From assembly GCF_040214835.1 (NCBI RefSeq), contig NZ_CP157874.1, positions 4,282,001 through 4,346,000 of the forward strand: 64,000 nt of DNA, written 5' to 3'. The DNA comes from Pseudomonas asiatica (GTDB lineage Bacteria; Pseudomonadota; Gammaproteobacteria; Pseudomonadales; Pseudomonadaceae). The position numbers were made by a program, and so were the translations under genes. Of this stretch, positions 43,642 through 54,700 are shown one piece after another (positions within the stretch are counted from its first letter, which is position 1; each line of letters opens with the position of its first letter). The notes under the pieces are model-generated. The model saw nothing but the letters and a program-made list of their open reading frames with translations. It made no database searches and had not been told where the DNA came from.

Positions 43642-44523
43642 CTACGCCTCGGCCAGGCGCGCGGCGGGCTTGCGGAACACGAACAGCAAGCCCACCACGA
43701 TCAGCCCCATGCCCAGCAGGCTGAGCGGCGCCAGGCGGTTGCCGAAGATCAGCAGGTCCATCACCGCGGTCACTGCTGGCACCAGGTAGAACAGGCTGGT
43801 GACATTGACCAGGTTACCCTTGGCGATCAGCCGGTACAGCAGCAGGGTCGCCAGTAGCGAGACCACCAGCCCCATCCACAGCAGCGCGCCGACGAAACCA
43901 CCAGTCCACTCCACATGCAGCGGCTGCAGCGGCGCGAACAATGCGCACATGGCAAAGCCGGCCAGGTACTGCAGCGGCAGCGTGCCCATTGGGTTGTCGG
44001 TGATGCGCTTCTGCAGGATCGAGCCGAAGGTCATGCTGGCCAGCGCCAGCAAGGCGAACAGCATTCCCGCCAACGACACCCCGCCCAGGTTGATGCCCTG
44101 GTAGACCACCATGATCAACCCGCCAAGCCCCAACCCCAGGCCGAACAAGCGGCTCCAGGAGCGCTGGCGCTCCATCAGCACCACGGTCAGGATCGGTTGT
44201 ACCCCCATCACCGTGGCCATGACGCCGGGGGTGACATGGGTATCGAGCGCCAGCAGGTAGAAGATCTGGTAGGCGCCGAGCAGCACACAGCCAGTGCCCA
44301 GGGCCCGCAGGATGGCCCCGCGACTGCGCGGCCAGCGCAGCCCCAGCAATGGGCCGATCAGCAGCAGGCCGGCCAGGGCCAGCGCCGAGCGCAACAGCAG
44401 GAAGGCAAACGGGCTGGCATGCGCCAGGCCGAGCTTGGAAACGATCGCCCCGCTGCTCCACAGCAGGACGAACAGGCTGGTAGTGGCCGCCGAGGCCACG
44501 GATGCTTTGCTAAAGACAGACAT
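43642..44523 (-). CDS. EamA/DMT-family transporter
   Basis: 293 residues, ten hydrophobic segments (FVLLWSSGAIVSKLGLAHAS at the start, VTSLFYLVPAVTAVMDLLIF near the end), the usual two-repeat EamA layout. Not a close paralogue of the transporter at 42291 by eye. Exporter of unknown substrate. It is convergent with the DUF4265 gene. Confidence 0.87.
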   Translation of the reverse strand: MSVFSKASVASAATTSLFVLLWSSGAIVSKLGLAHASPFAFLLLRSALALAGLLLIGPLLGLRWPRSRGAILRALGTGCVLLGAYQIFYLLALDTHVTPGVMATVMGVQPILTVVLMERQRSWSRLFGLGLGLGGLIMVVYQGINLGGVSLAGMLFALLALASMTFGSILQKRITDNPMGTLPLQYLAGFAMCALFAPLQPLHVEWTGGFVGALLWMGLVVSLLATLLLYRLIAKGNLVNVTSLFYLVPAVTAVMDLLIFGNRLAPLSLLGMGLIVVGLLFVFRKPAARLAEA

Positions 44524-44898
44524 GTATTGCCACCTGATTCAAGGCGAATAAGCCAGACGGACGGCGTGCGCTTCAGCGTGGGAAGTCGCCGACCGTGTTC
44601 AGTAGGTTGCGTGTGCGAAGGGATGCGGCCAGAAACCGATCAGCCCAGCACGACCACGCAAGGAGGCGGAGCTACGCCGCCTACGACGCCACTGACAGGT
44701 GGTGGTGGATAGTGACTGATCATCGCCGGCTGCTGGCAGCCACGCACGACCATGCCCGCGACTGGCGCGATGGCAAAGCTTGTGGTGGATGGGCTGGCTG
44801 GCATGAACAGGTCTTCGGGAAGAGAACAGTGGGCTGGACTATAGCCCGGTGCCCCATGCCTTGCAACCACTGCCTACGGTACTCGCGGGAACAGCTTT
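44524..44898. other. Intergenic stretch with no recognised gene
   Basis: I see no supported gene here. Open frames exist on both strands, including a 76-codon minus-strand frame at 44640-44870, but they lack a ribosome-binding site and any protein-like pattern. The stretch is somewhat less regular in third-position GC than neighbouring genes. A small GGCGGAGCTACGCCGCC hairpin lies near 44664. Confidence 0.6.
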
Positions 44899-45016
44899 TG
44901 TGGGAGCGGCCTTGTGTCGCGAAAGGGCCGCAGAGCGGCCCCAGCAATATCTGCGGCGAAGCTGAGAGTGTGGGGCCGCTGCGCGCCCCTTTCGCGACAC
45001 AAGGCCGCTCCCACAA
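44899..45016. repeat. Class-b REP pair (inverted)
   Basis: TTGTGGGAGCGGCCTTGTGTC and GACACAAGGCCGCTCCCACAA form the outer arms, with inner GGGCCGCAGAGCGGCCC and GGGGCCGCTGCGCGCCCC hairpins. It is the last REP in the window; none occurs in the next 19 kb. Confidence 0.9.
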
Positions 45017-45113
45017 TAAGACCGCGCTACCTTGGATGTTGGTTAATTTCTCACCGCCCCGGCTCGTCTGAATGCGAAACGCAGCCCGCATTCACCCGTT
45101 TCGAGGACCACCG

Positions 45114-45974
45114 ATGAACGTATCCGCCTGGCTCTACCGGCCAGCCCAGATCATCTGCCTGCTGCTGGTCAGCGCCTACGCCCACGCCGCCAAGCCCGGC
45201 GACGTGTTCAAAGACTGCAAGGACTGCCCCGAGATGGTCGTGCTGCCCGCCGGCAGCTACGTGATGGGGGCCCCTGACGACGAAGTCGGCCGCCAGCCCG
45301 ACGAGGGCCCGCTGCACACCGTGACCTTCGCCAAGCCCTTCGCCATGAGCCGCTACCAGGTCACCGCCGGCGAACTGGACGCCTACATCAAGGCCACCGG
45401 CACCGTCATCAAGAGCGGCGACGACCGCCCCGGCCGCTGGTGCGAAGCCAGCAAGCCCAGCTACAAGCAAGGCCCCCGCCAGCCGGCGGTGTGCGTCGAC
45501 TACGACGAAGTGCAGGCCTACACCCGATGGCTGGCGAAAACCACCGGCAAGCCATACCGCATGGTCAGCGAAGCCGAACGCGAATATGCCGCCCGTGGCG
45601 GCTCCAGCGGCCCGTTCCCCTTCCCCTTCGACGAACCGGGCAAGTACGAGATCAGCAAGCACGCCAACACCTATGGCCCCAAGGACGGGCATACCTTCAC
45701 CGCCCCGGTGGGCAGCTACCCGCCCAATGCCTTCGGCATGTACGACATGCACGGCAACGTCTACGAATGGGTCGCCGACTGCTACCACGACAGCTACGAA
45801 GGCGCCCCCACCGACGGCAGCGCCTGGATCCAGGACCCCAAGTGCATCCGCGCGCACATGCGCGGCAACGACTGGGGCGAGCCGCCGATCTTCTCCCGCT
45901 CGGCCAACCGCAACGACCGCCTCAAGACCACCCGCGGTGACTTCCTCGGCTTTCGCGTAGCACGCGAACTGTGA
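45114..45974 (+). CDS. Secreted SUMF1-fold protein without FGE cysteines, PvdO-like
   Basis: 286 residues from the ATG at 45114, with CGAGGA upstream. A Sec signal peptide ends near YAHAA. The mature part is a formylglycine-generating-enzyme (SUMF1) domain: CKDCPEMVVLPAGSYVMG, SRYQVTAGELDAYI, YRMVSEAEREYAARGG, NAFGMYDMHGNVYEWVADCY and GFRVAREL. The region where true FGEs carry their catalytic Cys pair reads FSRSANRND, so formylglycine formation is unlikely. PvdO, the periplasmic pyoverdine-chromophore maturation protein, is a SUMF1 relative of this length without that activity. The gene ends 126 bases before fpvA on the same strand. PvdO is the best candidate, but pvdM, pvdN and pvdP are not beside it. 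Confidence 0.7.
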   Translation: MNVSAWLYRPAQIICLLLVSAYAHAAKPGDVFKDCKDCPEMVVLPAGSYVMGAPDDEVGRQPDEGPLHTVTFAKPFAMSRYQVTAGELDAYIKATGTVIKSGDDRPGRWCEASKPSYKQGPRQPAVCVDYDEVQAYTRWLAKTTGKPYRMVSEAEREYAARGGSSGPFPFPFDEPGKYEISKHANTYGPKDGHTFTAPVGSYPPNAFGMYDMHGNVYEWVADCYHDSYEGAPTDGSAWIQDPKCIRAHMRGNDWGEPPIFSRSANRNDRLKTTRGDFLGFRVAREL

Positions 45975-46016
45975 AGTTGTGACGCGGTTAACGCAGCACC
46001 GGCCAAAAAAATCGCC

Positions 46017-46029
46017 AATAAGAATCGTT
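46017..46029. promoter_or_regulatory. Candidate Fur box upstream of fpvA
   Basis: AATAAGAATCGTT matches ten of thirteen positions of the inner Fur consensus AATGATAATCATT. It lies 71 bases upstream of the fpvA start codon. Iron control of an FpvA-type receptor gene is expected, often through Fur and iron-starvation sigma factors. Only a weak sigma-type CGTCCT element (46050-46055) was seen beside it. Confidence 0.4.
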
Positions 46030-46100
46030 CCGGTTTTTAACAGGTGCTGCGTCCTATAGCTGACATAGAAAAAAACCCTCTGCCAACGAGACCGCAATAG

Positions 46101-48581
46101 ATGTCCAAGTCCCTCCCCGGCCCGCTCAACCCGCTTGCCAAAGCATTACTGATCCGTCATTCCCTTCGTCCCCAGCGCGCGTTCACACGCATCGGCCTGG
46201 GCCTGGCGATATCCGCTGCGATGGTTGCCCAGGTGCAGGCACAGGAGTGGACCCTGGATATTCCCGCGCAGTCGATGAACTCGGCGTTGCAGGCACTGGC
46301 CAAGCAGACCGATACCCAGTTGCTGTACAGCCCGGAGGACATCAGTGGGCTGCGCTCCACGGCCCTCAAGGGCCGGCATGACCTGCAGTCTTCGTTGCGG
46401 ACATTGCTGCAAGGCACCGGGCTGCGTTACCAGATCGATGGCAACACCGTGACGGTGACGGCCAGTTCGGGCGCACAGGCCGGCCAGGTCGAGCTTTCGG
46501 CGACCAACGTCAATAGCGTGGGCCTTGGTGCCACTACCGAAGGCACGGGCTCCTACACCACCGGTGTGACCAACACCGCCACCAAGATGAACCTGTCGAT
46601 CCGTGAAACGCCCCAGTCGATCAGCGTAGTCACCCGCCAGCGCATGGACGACCAGCAGCTCAACAGCGTGACCCAGGTGCTCAACCAGACACCCGGCATC
46701 ACCATGTCCCAGGACGGTGGCCTGCGCTACAACATCTATTCCCGCGGCAGTGCCATCAACACCTACCAGCTTGACGGCGTGACCACCACCCAGGAAAACC
46801 AGACCCGCAACATGCCCAGCACGTTGCTGGACATGACCCTTTACGACCGCGTCGAAATCGTCCGCGGCGCGACCGGCCTGATGACCGGTGCGGGTGAACC
46901 CGGCGGTGTGGTCAACCTCATTCGCAAACGCCCGACCCGCGAATTCCAGTCGCATATCCAGGGCACTGTCGGCTCCTGGGACTCCTACCGCAGCGAAGTC
47001 GATGTTTCCGGCCCCTTGACCGAGGGTGGCAACCTGCGCGGGCGCATGGTGGCGGCCAAGCAGAAAAGCGGCAGCTTTCGCGACTGGTACAAGGAAGACA
47101 AGGACATCCTCTACGGCGTTCTCGAAGCGGACCTGAACGACGACACCCTGGTACGTTTCGGCGTCGACTACCAGAAGTTCAAAGCCACCGGTTCACCGGG
47201 TGTACCGTTGTTGTTCACCAACGGCAAGCAGACCAACTTCTCCCGCTCGACCAGTTCCGGCGCCCGCTGGATGTACGACGAGCTGGAAACCACCAACTAT
47301 TTCATGGCCGCCGAGCATTCCTTCGCCAATGACTGGCAAATCAAGCTGGCCGCGAACTACATGGATTCCAATCGCGATAACTACAACGGCTCATACCAGA
47401 CCACGACGAACCGAGCATGGATTGATGAAGCAACCGGCGCCGCGAGAATGCTGCGCTACAATGCCGAAGCCGATCAGACTCAACGCGGCGTGGACCTGAC
47501 CCTGCAGGGGCCGTTTTCCCTGTTCGGGCGCACTCACGAGTTCATCACCGGCTTCAACTATCAGGATTACAAGAACGATCACACCGGTTATGACGTTGGC
47601 AGCACAACCGTCAACTTCTATGACTGGGACAACTACCTGCCTCGGCCAACCGAGACTGGCGCACTTGGGGAAATTCTCAACATCAAGAGCAGCCAGCGCG
47701 GCACCTACGCGGCATTCAAGTTCAACCTGATGGATGACCTGAACGTAATCGTGGGCGCGCGCACCTCCGACTATGACTACGACTATTACTACTGGCCTAC
47801 CTCATTCGGATCGCCGGACGTCAAGATGCACGAGCGGGGTGAGGTAACACCGTACGCGGGCATCACCTATGACCTGACCCCTGAGCAATCGGTGTACGCC
47901 AGCTATACCGATATCTTCAAGCCACAATCAAGCCGCGATAGCAACGGTTCGGTCATCGGCCCGGTCGTAGGCGCCAACTATGAAGTGGGCTGGAAAGGGG
48001 CATTCTACGACGGTCGTCTGAATGCCAGCACGGCACTGTTCCTGGTCAAGCGCGACAATTTGGCAGTAGTGGACAACGGTGTGCTGGTGAACGGCACGGT
48101 AAAACAGGATGGCTCGGGAGGCGAGCAAGCCTACAAGGCTGCAAAGGGTACCGAGACCAAAGGTATCGACCTGGAGCTTTCGGGCGAAGTACTGCCTGGT
48201 TGGCAAGTCATGACCAGCTACAGCCATGCCCGCACGGAAGACGCCGAGGGCGAGCGCCAGCTGACGCAGTACTCCATGGACACTTTCCGCTTCTGGAACA
48301 CCTATCGCTTCCAGGGTGACTGGAACAGGCTGACCGTGGGTGGCGGGGTGTCCTGGAACTCCAGCATGTCGCTCTACTACACCAACCTCAAAGCCCGAGC
48401 CACCCAGGATGACTACACCGTTGCCAGCCTAATGGCGCGCTATCAGGTCACCGACCATCTGGCCGCCACTCTGAACCTGAACAACATCTTCGACGAGAAG
48501 TACTACTCGGGTATCGGCGGCAGTGTTGGCCATTACGGTGACCCGCGTAACGCCACCATGAGCCTGCGCTACGACTTCTAG
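46101..48581 (+). CDS. fpvA: FpvA-type TonB-dependent ferripyoverdine receptor
   Basis: 826 residues. A signal peptide ends near VQAQ. The N-terminal signalling (STN) domain follows at about residues 50-125 (TLDIPAQSMNSALQALAKQ, DTQLLYSP), as in transducers that activate an ECF sigma factor. The plug domain has the TonB-dependent-receptor pattern RETPQSISVVTRQRMDDQQL and RVEIVRGATGLMTGAGEPGG; the barrel ends with NIFDEKYYSGIGG and GDPRNATMSLRYDF, which is typical of FpvA-type siderophore receptors, with a final Phe. It imports the iron-loaded siderophore. A terminator follows. The NRPS genes that should make the ligand are convergent downstream. Confidence 0.92.
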   Translation: MSKSLPGPLNPLAKALLIRHSLRPQRAFTRIGLGLAISAAMVAQVQAQEWTLDIPAQSMNSALQALAKQTDTQLLYSPEDISGLRSTALKGRHDLQSSLRTLLQGTGLRYQIDGNTVTVTASSGAQAGQVELSATNVNSVGLGATTEGTGSYTTGVTNTATKMNLSIRETPQSISVVTRQRMDDQQLNSVTQVLNQTPGITMSQDGGLRYNIYSRGSAINTYQLDGVTTTQENQTRNMPSTLLDMTLYDRVEIVRGATGLMTGAGEPGGVVNLIRKRPTREFQSHIQGTVGSWDSYRSEVDVSGPLTEGGNLRGRMVAAKQKSGSFRDWYKEDKDILYGVLEADLNDDTLVRFGVDYQKFKATGSPGVPLLFTNGKQTNFSRSTSSGARWMYDELETTNYFMAAEHSFANDWQIKLAANYMDSNRDNYNGSYQTTTNRAWIDEATGAARMLRYNAEADQTQRGVDLTLQGPFSLFGRTHEFITGFNYQDYKNDHTGYDVGSTTVNFYDWDNYLPRPTETGALGEILNIKSSQRGTYAAFKFNLMDDLNVIVGARTSDYDYDYYYWPTSFGSPDVKMHERGEVTPYAGITYDLTPEQSVYASYTDIFKPQSSRDSNGSVIGPVVGANYEVGWKGAFYDGRLNASTALFLVKRDNLAVVDNGVLVNGTVKQDGSGGEQAYKAAKGTETKGIDLELSGEVLPGWQVMTSYSHARTEDAEGERQLTQYSMDTFRFWNTYRFQGDWNRLTVGGGVSWNSSMSLYYTNLKARATQDDYTVASLMARYQVTDHLAATLNLNNIFDEKYYSGIGGSVGHYGDPRNATMSLRYDF

Positions 48582-48610
48582 GCCGACAGCCACCTGTACC
48601 GTTGTAATCG

Positions 48611-48647
48611 AAGCGGCGTCATCCACACAGGATGACGCCGCTTTTTT
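48611..48647 (+). terminator. Rho-independent terminator of fpvA
   Basis: AAGCGGCGTCATCC-ACACA-GGATGACGCCGCTT is a perfect 14-bp stem with a T run (CTTTTTTC). It lies 29 bases after the fpvA stop. Confidence 0.93.
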
Positions 48648-48674
48648 CGTCTCGGTGGCGACACTGCCGACATG

Positions 48675-48715
48675 AAAAAACCTGTGGGGCCCACGTTGAA
48701 CGCGGGCCCCACAGG
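48675..48715 (-). terminator. Rho-independent terminator of the NRPS operon
   Basis: On the minus strand CCTGTGGGGCCCGCG-TTCAA-CGTGGGCCCCACAGG followed by TTTTTT. The 15-bp stem has one G-T pair. It lies 22 bases after the stop of the thioesterase-bearing NRPS gene. Confidence 0.92.
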
Positions 48716-48737
48716 TCATTCAGCCGGCCTTGCCGGG

Positions 48738-51700
48738 TCAACCCATGACCGGCTCCGCCACCAGCCTGGCCGCAAGCCCCTCGATCACATCCGGATGCTT
48801 GAGGATGTCATAGTGACCCGCTGCAACCGCGTGGTTCTCACCGCTTCCGTGAACCGCGAAGCGTTGGCCATGGTCACCTGCCCACCAGCACAAGGCAGCG
48901 GCGCGGGTTGCCGGCAATGCCGGCAACCGTTCCGACAACGCCTTGAGCCGCATCGCCACGGCAAAGGTGTGGGCCAGTTCGGCGCTTTCGACACTGGCGA
49001 AGGCCGACGCTACCTGCAGCCCCGAGCGTGCCTCTTCGATCAGCCGCTCAAGCAGCGGCACACCACTGCCCGCCGCGATGGCAGGCAGCACCAGCTGCTC
49101 CTTGGCCAGCCCCAGCAGCACACTCAGGAAGCTGCCAAGGTCGGCACTCCAGTCCGCCGCCGGCGTTGCCGGCGCACCGGTTGGGATAAAACTGTCGACC
49201 AGGCCAAGCAACGATACTTGCTGGCCCTGGGCTTCCAGCTCCTGGGCCACCAGCACCGCCAGCGTGCCACCCAGCGACCAGCCGGCAAGCTGGTATGGCC
49301 CTTCGGGCTGCTTCTGGCGAATGTACTGGGCATAGTCGATCGCCATGGCCTGCAACGAATCATCCTGCCAGTTGCGATCGAGCAACATGCGGCATTGCAC
49401 GCCGTAGACGCTGCAATGCCCTTCCAGCCGGCGCGCCAGCGGCTCGTAGTCGAACACCGTGCCAAAGCCTGCATGCAGGCAGAACAGCGGCCTGGCCCCG
49501 GCTACCCGGCTGTTGAGCAGCAGCAGCGGATCAAGGGCAACGTCGGCATCGGTATAGCCGGAAAGCTCGCCAATGGTGGGCCTGGCCATGACATCGCGCA
49601 GTTTCAGCTCGATCGACAGGTCGGGCCGTGCTCGTACCTTCGACAGCATCTTCAGCACGCGCAGCGAATCGCCCCCCAATTCGAAGAAGTTGTCATCGAC
49701 ACCAACTTCATCCACCTCCAGCACTTCCTGCCAGATGGCCGCCAGCGCCTTTTCCGTGTCATCGCGCGGAGCCACCCGCACCGGGCGCCCGGCCAACTCC
49801 GGGGCCGGCAGCGCATTGCGATCGATCTTGCCATTGGGAGTGAGTGGAAACGCCGGCAGCAATACCCACTGGGTCGGCACCATGTAGTCCGGCAGGTCGG
49901 CACGCAAGGCGTCACGCAATGGCGTAGCGGAAGTCACCCCATTGCCGGTGACCAGATACGCCACCAATTGCTTGCCGGTAGCGCCCTCCCGGGCCACCAC
50001 CACAGCATCCCGCACATCCGCCAGATTACGCAGCCGTGCTTCGACTTCCCCAGGTTCGATGCGGAAACCGCGAACCTTCAACTGGTTGTCCAGGCGGCCG
50101 ATGAAATCGATCACGCCATCCGCCCGACGACGCACCCGGTCACCGGTGCGGTACAGCCGCCCGCCCTGGGCAAACGGGTCGGCGACAAAGCGCTCGGCGG
50201 TCAGGGACGGACGCTGGTGATACCCGCGCGCCACACCCTCGCCACCAATGTAGAGTTCCCCGGCCACGCCATCGGGCACCGGGTTCAGGCTTTGGTCCAG
50301 CACATGCAGCGTGCGCTGGCCAACCCGCTCACCGATCGGCGCATACACCGCCTGGCATGACTGCTGTGCCGATACTTTCCACAACAGGGGGGTCACGACC
50401 GTTTCGGTAGGCCCGTAGCCATTGGTCAGGAACTGCGGGCGCAAGGTCCGCTTGACCAGTTCGAACAGTGCATCGGGCACCGCGTCACCGCCAAAGCAAT
50501 AGATGCGCACCGGCGGTGCGGCCTCCTGCCGGGTTTGCGCGAACTCGGCCAGTTGCTGCAGATACGCCGGCGGGAAGCAGGCAATGTCGATGCGCTCGGC
50601 ATGCAGTACCTGCCAGGTTTGCTCGGCAGTCCACAGCTGGCTACCGCGCACCACCAGGCAGCCGCCCGACGACAGGGTCGACAGCCAACGCTCCTGGGCA
50701 CCGTCGAAAGCGAACGACATGAACAACAGCTCGCGAGTGCTTTCATCCATCTGGTAAAGGCGGGCGATTGCCTGGCAGTGCATGCCGATCTGCCCGTGGC
50801 TGACCGCCACGCCCTTGGGCTTGCCGGTAGAGCCAGAGGTATAGATCAGGTACGCCAGGTTGGTGTCGTGCACCATCACCTGAGGGGCATCGGACGGCAA
50901 GCTGGCGATAGCCAGAAGGTCCAGCTCCACGCAGTGCTCCACCCCGGCAAAACGCTGGCGCAAGCCGCTGCTGGTCACCAGCAGGTGCATGGCCGAATCC
51001 TCGACAATCCACTGCAAGCGATCCTGCGGGTAGTCGATATCCAGCGGCACATAGGCGGCGCCGGTTTTCATCACCGCCAGAAATGCCACGATCACCTCCA
51101 CCGAGCGTTCCAGGGCGATGCCGACCGTAACCTCCGGGCGCGCACCCAAGGCAATCAGGTGGTGTGCCAGGCGGTTGGCACGCTCATCCAGCTGGGCGTA
51201 GCTCAACTGTCGCTCGCCACAGGCCACCGCAATTGCCTCTGGCCGCACCTGGGCATGCCGGGCAATCAGCTCGGCCAGCCTTGGCATGGCCTGCTCGCAT
51301 GGCTGCAAGCCATTGCGAGCCTGGGCCTGCTGCGCTTGCGCCGGGGTCAGCATGTCCAGGCTGCCCACGGTGGCGTGAGGGTTGTCGAGCATGCCCTCGA
51401 GCAGCCGTTCGAAACTGCCACGAATGCTGTCGGTGGCTTGCTCCGTGAAGCGGTTGCGCAAGTAGAGGAACTCGACCGAGAGCGTCTCGCCCAGATGCAC
51501 CGCCAGGTCCATGGCGTAGTTGGTCACGTCGCGGTTGCTCACCTCACCGAACTGCAGCGAGCCACCACCACCTTCCTGCAGGCGTTCGTCCACCGGGTAG
51601 TTCTCGAACACCACGATGCTGTCGAACAACGCTTGCCCGGCCTGCCCTGCCCAGCGCTGCACATCGGCCAAGGCTGCATGTTCGTGGTCGCGCAGTTCCA

Positions 51701-54700
51701 GGTTGCAGGCCTGCAGTTGCTGCAGCCAGTCGACAATCCGCTGCTGCGGTTGGGGCGTCTGCACCACCGGCAAGGTGTTGATGAACAACCCCAGCATTTC
51801 GTCGGCACCGCGCAAGCCGGCTGGCCGGCCCGCCACGGTGGCGCCGAAGCACACCGTGGCTTGCCCGGTATAGCGCTGTAGCAGCAGCAGCCAGGTCGCT
51901 TGGATCAAGGTGTTTGGGGTGATGCGCAAGCGCTGGGCCTGCTCGCGCAGTTGCCGGGTACGCGAGGCATCCCAACGCAGGTACAGCGCGGCGTGCCCCT
52001 GCAGGTCTGCCGCCGGGCGAGCCGCCAGGCTGTCCGCCAGCCAGGTGGGGCTTTCCAGCTCTTGCAGCTTGCCTCGCCAGAACTGCTCCAGCGCCGCCTT
52101 GGGTTGCCCGGCAAGCCAGCGGATGTAATCGCCAAACCGCCCTGCCGGCGCTCGCGCAGGGTGGCCATGGTAAGTCTGCAACACCTCGCCAAGCAGCCGC
52201 GAGGTACTCCAGCCGTCCATCAGTATGTGATGACGGGTCCATAGCAGATGCAAACGTTCGTCGTCCAGCCGCACCAGGGTCAGGCGCATCAACGGTGCGA
52301 CACTCAGGTCCAGGCCTTGTGCGGCATCGGCCTCGGCCAGCGCCTGCAGCATCTGCGCACTTACCGAGCGGTCGCGCCAGTCATGCACGACCACCGGCAA
52401 TTCGACCTTGCGGTAGACAAGCTGCAAAGGTTCGGCCAAGTGGGGCGCCGACCAGAAGGCACTGCGCAGGATATCGTGACAGTCGATCACCTGCTGCCAG
52501 GCTGCCACGAACCGTTCGATTTCCAGGCCTTTGACTTCCACCGAAGTCTGGTTGATGTAAAGCGCGCCTTCAGGCCCCTGCAGCGAATGGAACAGCATGC
52601 CCTGCTGCATCGGCGACAGCGGGTAGATATCGGCCACCTGCCGTGCAACTGCCGGCAGCTCATCCAGCTGTTGTTGGCGCAGCGCGGCCAGTGGGAAGTC
52701 CGAAGGCGTTACACCACGGTTGCCAGGCTCGCAGCAATGAGCGATCAGCGCGCCAAGCTCCGCGGCATAGTCATCTGCCAACTTTTGCATGACCGCTGTG
52801 TCGTAGCGCTGCGCACTGAAGGTCCAGCCAAGTTTCAGCTCGCCGCCGTATACCTGGCCGTTCAGGGCGATCTGGCTACCGAGTGGCGCATCGGCTGGTT
52901 TGGCCGCACCGCCGTATTCCCGCGCGGGTGCGAACAAGCCCGACTGCTCGTCGAAGCTACCGTCGAACTGCCCGAGGTAGTTGAACACGATCTCGCCCTG
53001 AGGCAACGCAGCCAGGGCCTCACGCGCACCAGCCGGCCCCATGTACTTCAGCGCGCCATAGCCAAGGCCTTTGTTCGGCACGGCCCGCAGCTGCTCCTTG
53101 ACCGCCTTGATCGATTCGGCGATCCCGCCCAGCGGGCTCAGCTTCACTGGGTACATGCTGGTGAACCAGCCCACCGTGCGGCTCAGGTCAATGTCATCGA
53201 ACAGGTCTTCCCGGCCATGGCCTTCCAGCCTGACCAGCACCTCCGGCCGCTCGGTCCAGCGGGCGATCACCCGAGCCAGGGACGTCAGCAGCAAGTCATT
53301 GATCTGCGTGCGATAGGCCGCTGGAGCATCGTGCAACAACTGTCGGGTGGCTTCGCGGCCCAGCCGCGTACTGACCGACGCAGCGTGCTGCTGCTGGTTG
53401 CCGCCCTGCGCATTGGCGCACGGCAGGTGGTCGCTGGTGCCCTGCAACTGCGCTTGCCAGTAGGCAAGTTCCGCTTGCAGCGCCTCGCTCTGGGCATAGG
53501 CCTGCAGGTGCTGCGCCCAGGTCTTGTAGGCGCTGGTCTTGGCTGGCAATTGCACCGGCTGTCGGTTGCCCAGGGCCTGGTAGGCCTGTTGCAGGTCCTC
53601 CAGCAACAGGCGCCACGACACGCCATCTACCGCCAGGTGATGAATGACCAGCAGCAGACGCTGGCTGCCATCGGGCAGGCTGGCCAGCAGCGCACGGACC
53701 AGCAAGCCTTGCTGCAGGTTCAGGCTGCGTTGGGCCTGGTCAGCGAGTGCGGACAACGCCTCCTCGTCGGCGCACGCATGCTCCCAGAGTATCCGCGCCT
53801 GCTGCTGTGGCTTGTACTCGGCTTGCCAGGCCCCCGCCTGCTGCTCGAAGCCCAGGCGCAGTGCATCATGATGGGCGACCAGTGCCAGCAACGCATCGTG
53901 CAGGCGGTCCGCTTGCAGGGGTTCGCTGGGTGTCAGCAGAATCGACTGGTTCCAATGCCCACGCTCACCGATGTCGGCCTCGAAGAACCATTGCTGAATC
54001 GGGGTCAGCGGTGTGCTGCCCGTGATCGGCCCTTGCTCGCCAATACCTTCGACAACACGCCGCGCCACCGTGGCCAGGCCTTGTACGGTCTGATGCTGGA
54101 ACAGTTGCTTGGGGGTGAACTGCACGCCGGCCTGGCGGGCCTTGCCCACCAGCTGAAGGGAAACGATGGAGTCGCCACCCAGTTCGAAGAAGTTGTCGCC
54201 CAGGCCTACCCGCTCCAGTTTCAGCACATCGGCCCAGATCGCCGCGATCTGTTGTTCCAGTTCACTCTGCGGGGCCACATATTCCGCTTGCAGCAGGCTG
54301 GCGTCCGGTTGCGGCAATGCACGGCGGTCCAGCTTGCCGTTGGCGGTCAAGGGCAGTTTGGCCAGGAACAGCAGGTGGGCCGGCACCATGTAGTCCGGCA
54401 GGCTTGCCTTCAGCGCAGTGCGCAGCGCCTCGCGCTCGGCAGCCTGGCCCTCGGTGCTGGCCATCACGGCTGCATCGGCAGGCACCACATAACCCACCAG
54501 CTGCTTGCCGCCCGGGCCGTCCTGGGCCAGTACCACGCCCTGAGCCACGCTGGCCTGCGCCTGCAGCCGCGCCTCGATCTCGCCCAGTTCGATGCGAAAA
54601 CCTCGAATCTTCACCTGATGGTCGATCCGCCCCAGGTACTCCACCACCCCCGCGCCGCCGTAGCGGGCCAGGTCGCCCGAGCGGTACAGGCGGCCACCCT

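Noticed and set aside
44640..44870. 76-codon minus-strand frame in the gap before the SUMF1 gene
   Set aside because: Proline- and valine-rich without pattern, no ribosome-binding site, no neighbour logic.
3286..45016. Repeated short palindromes considered as CRISPR or attachment sites
   Set aside because: They occur as isolated inverted pairs between genes, with no regular spacers and no cas, integrase or transposase genes.
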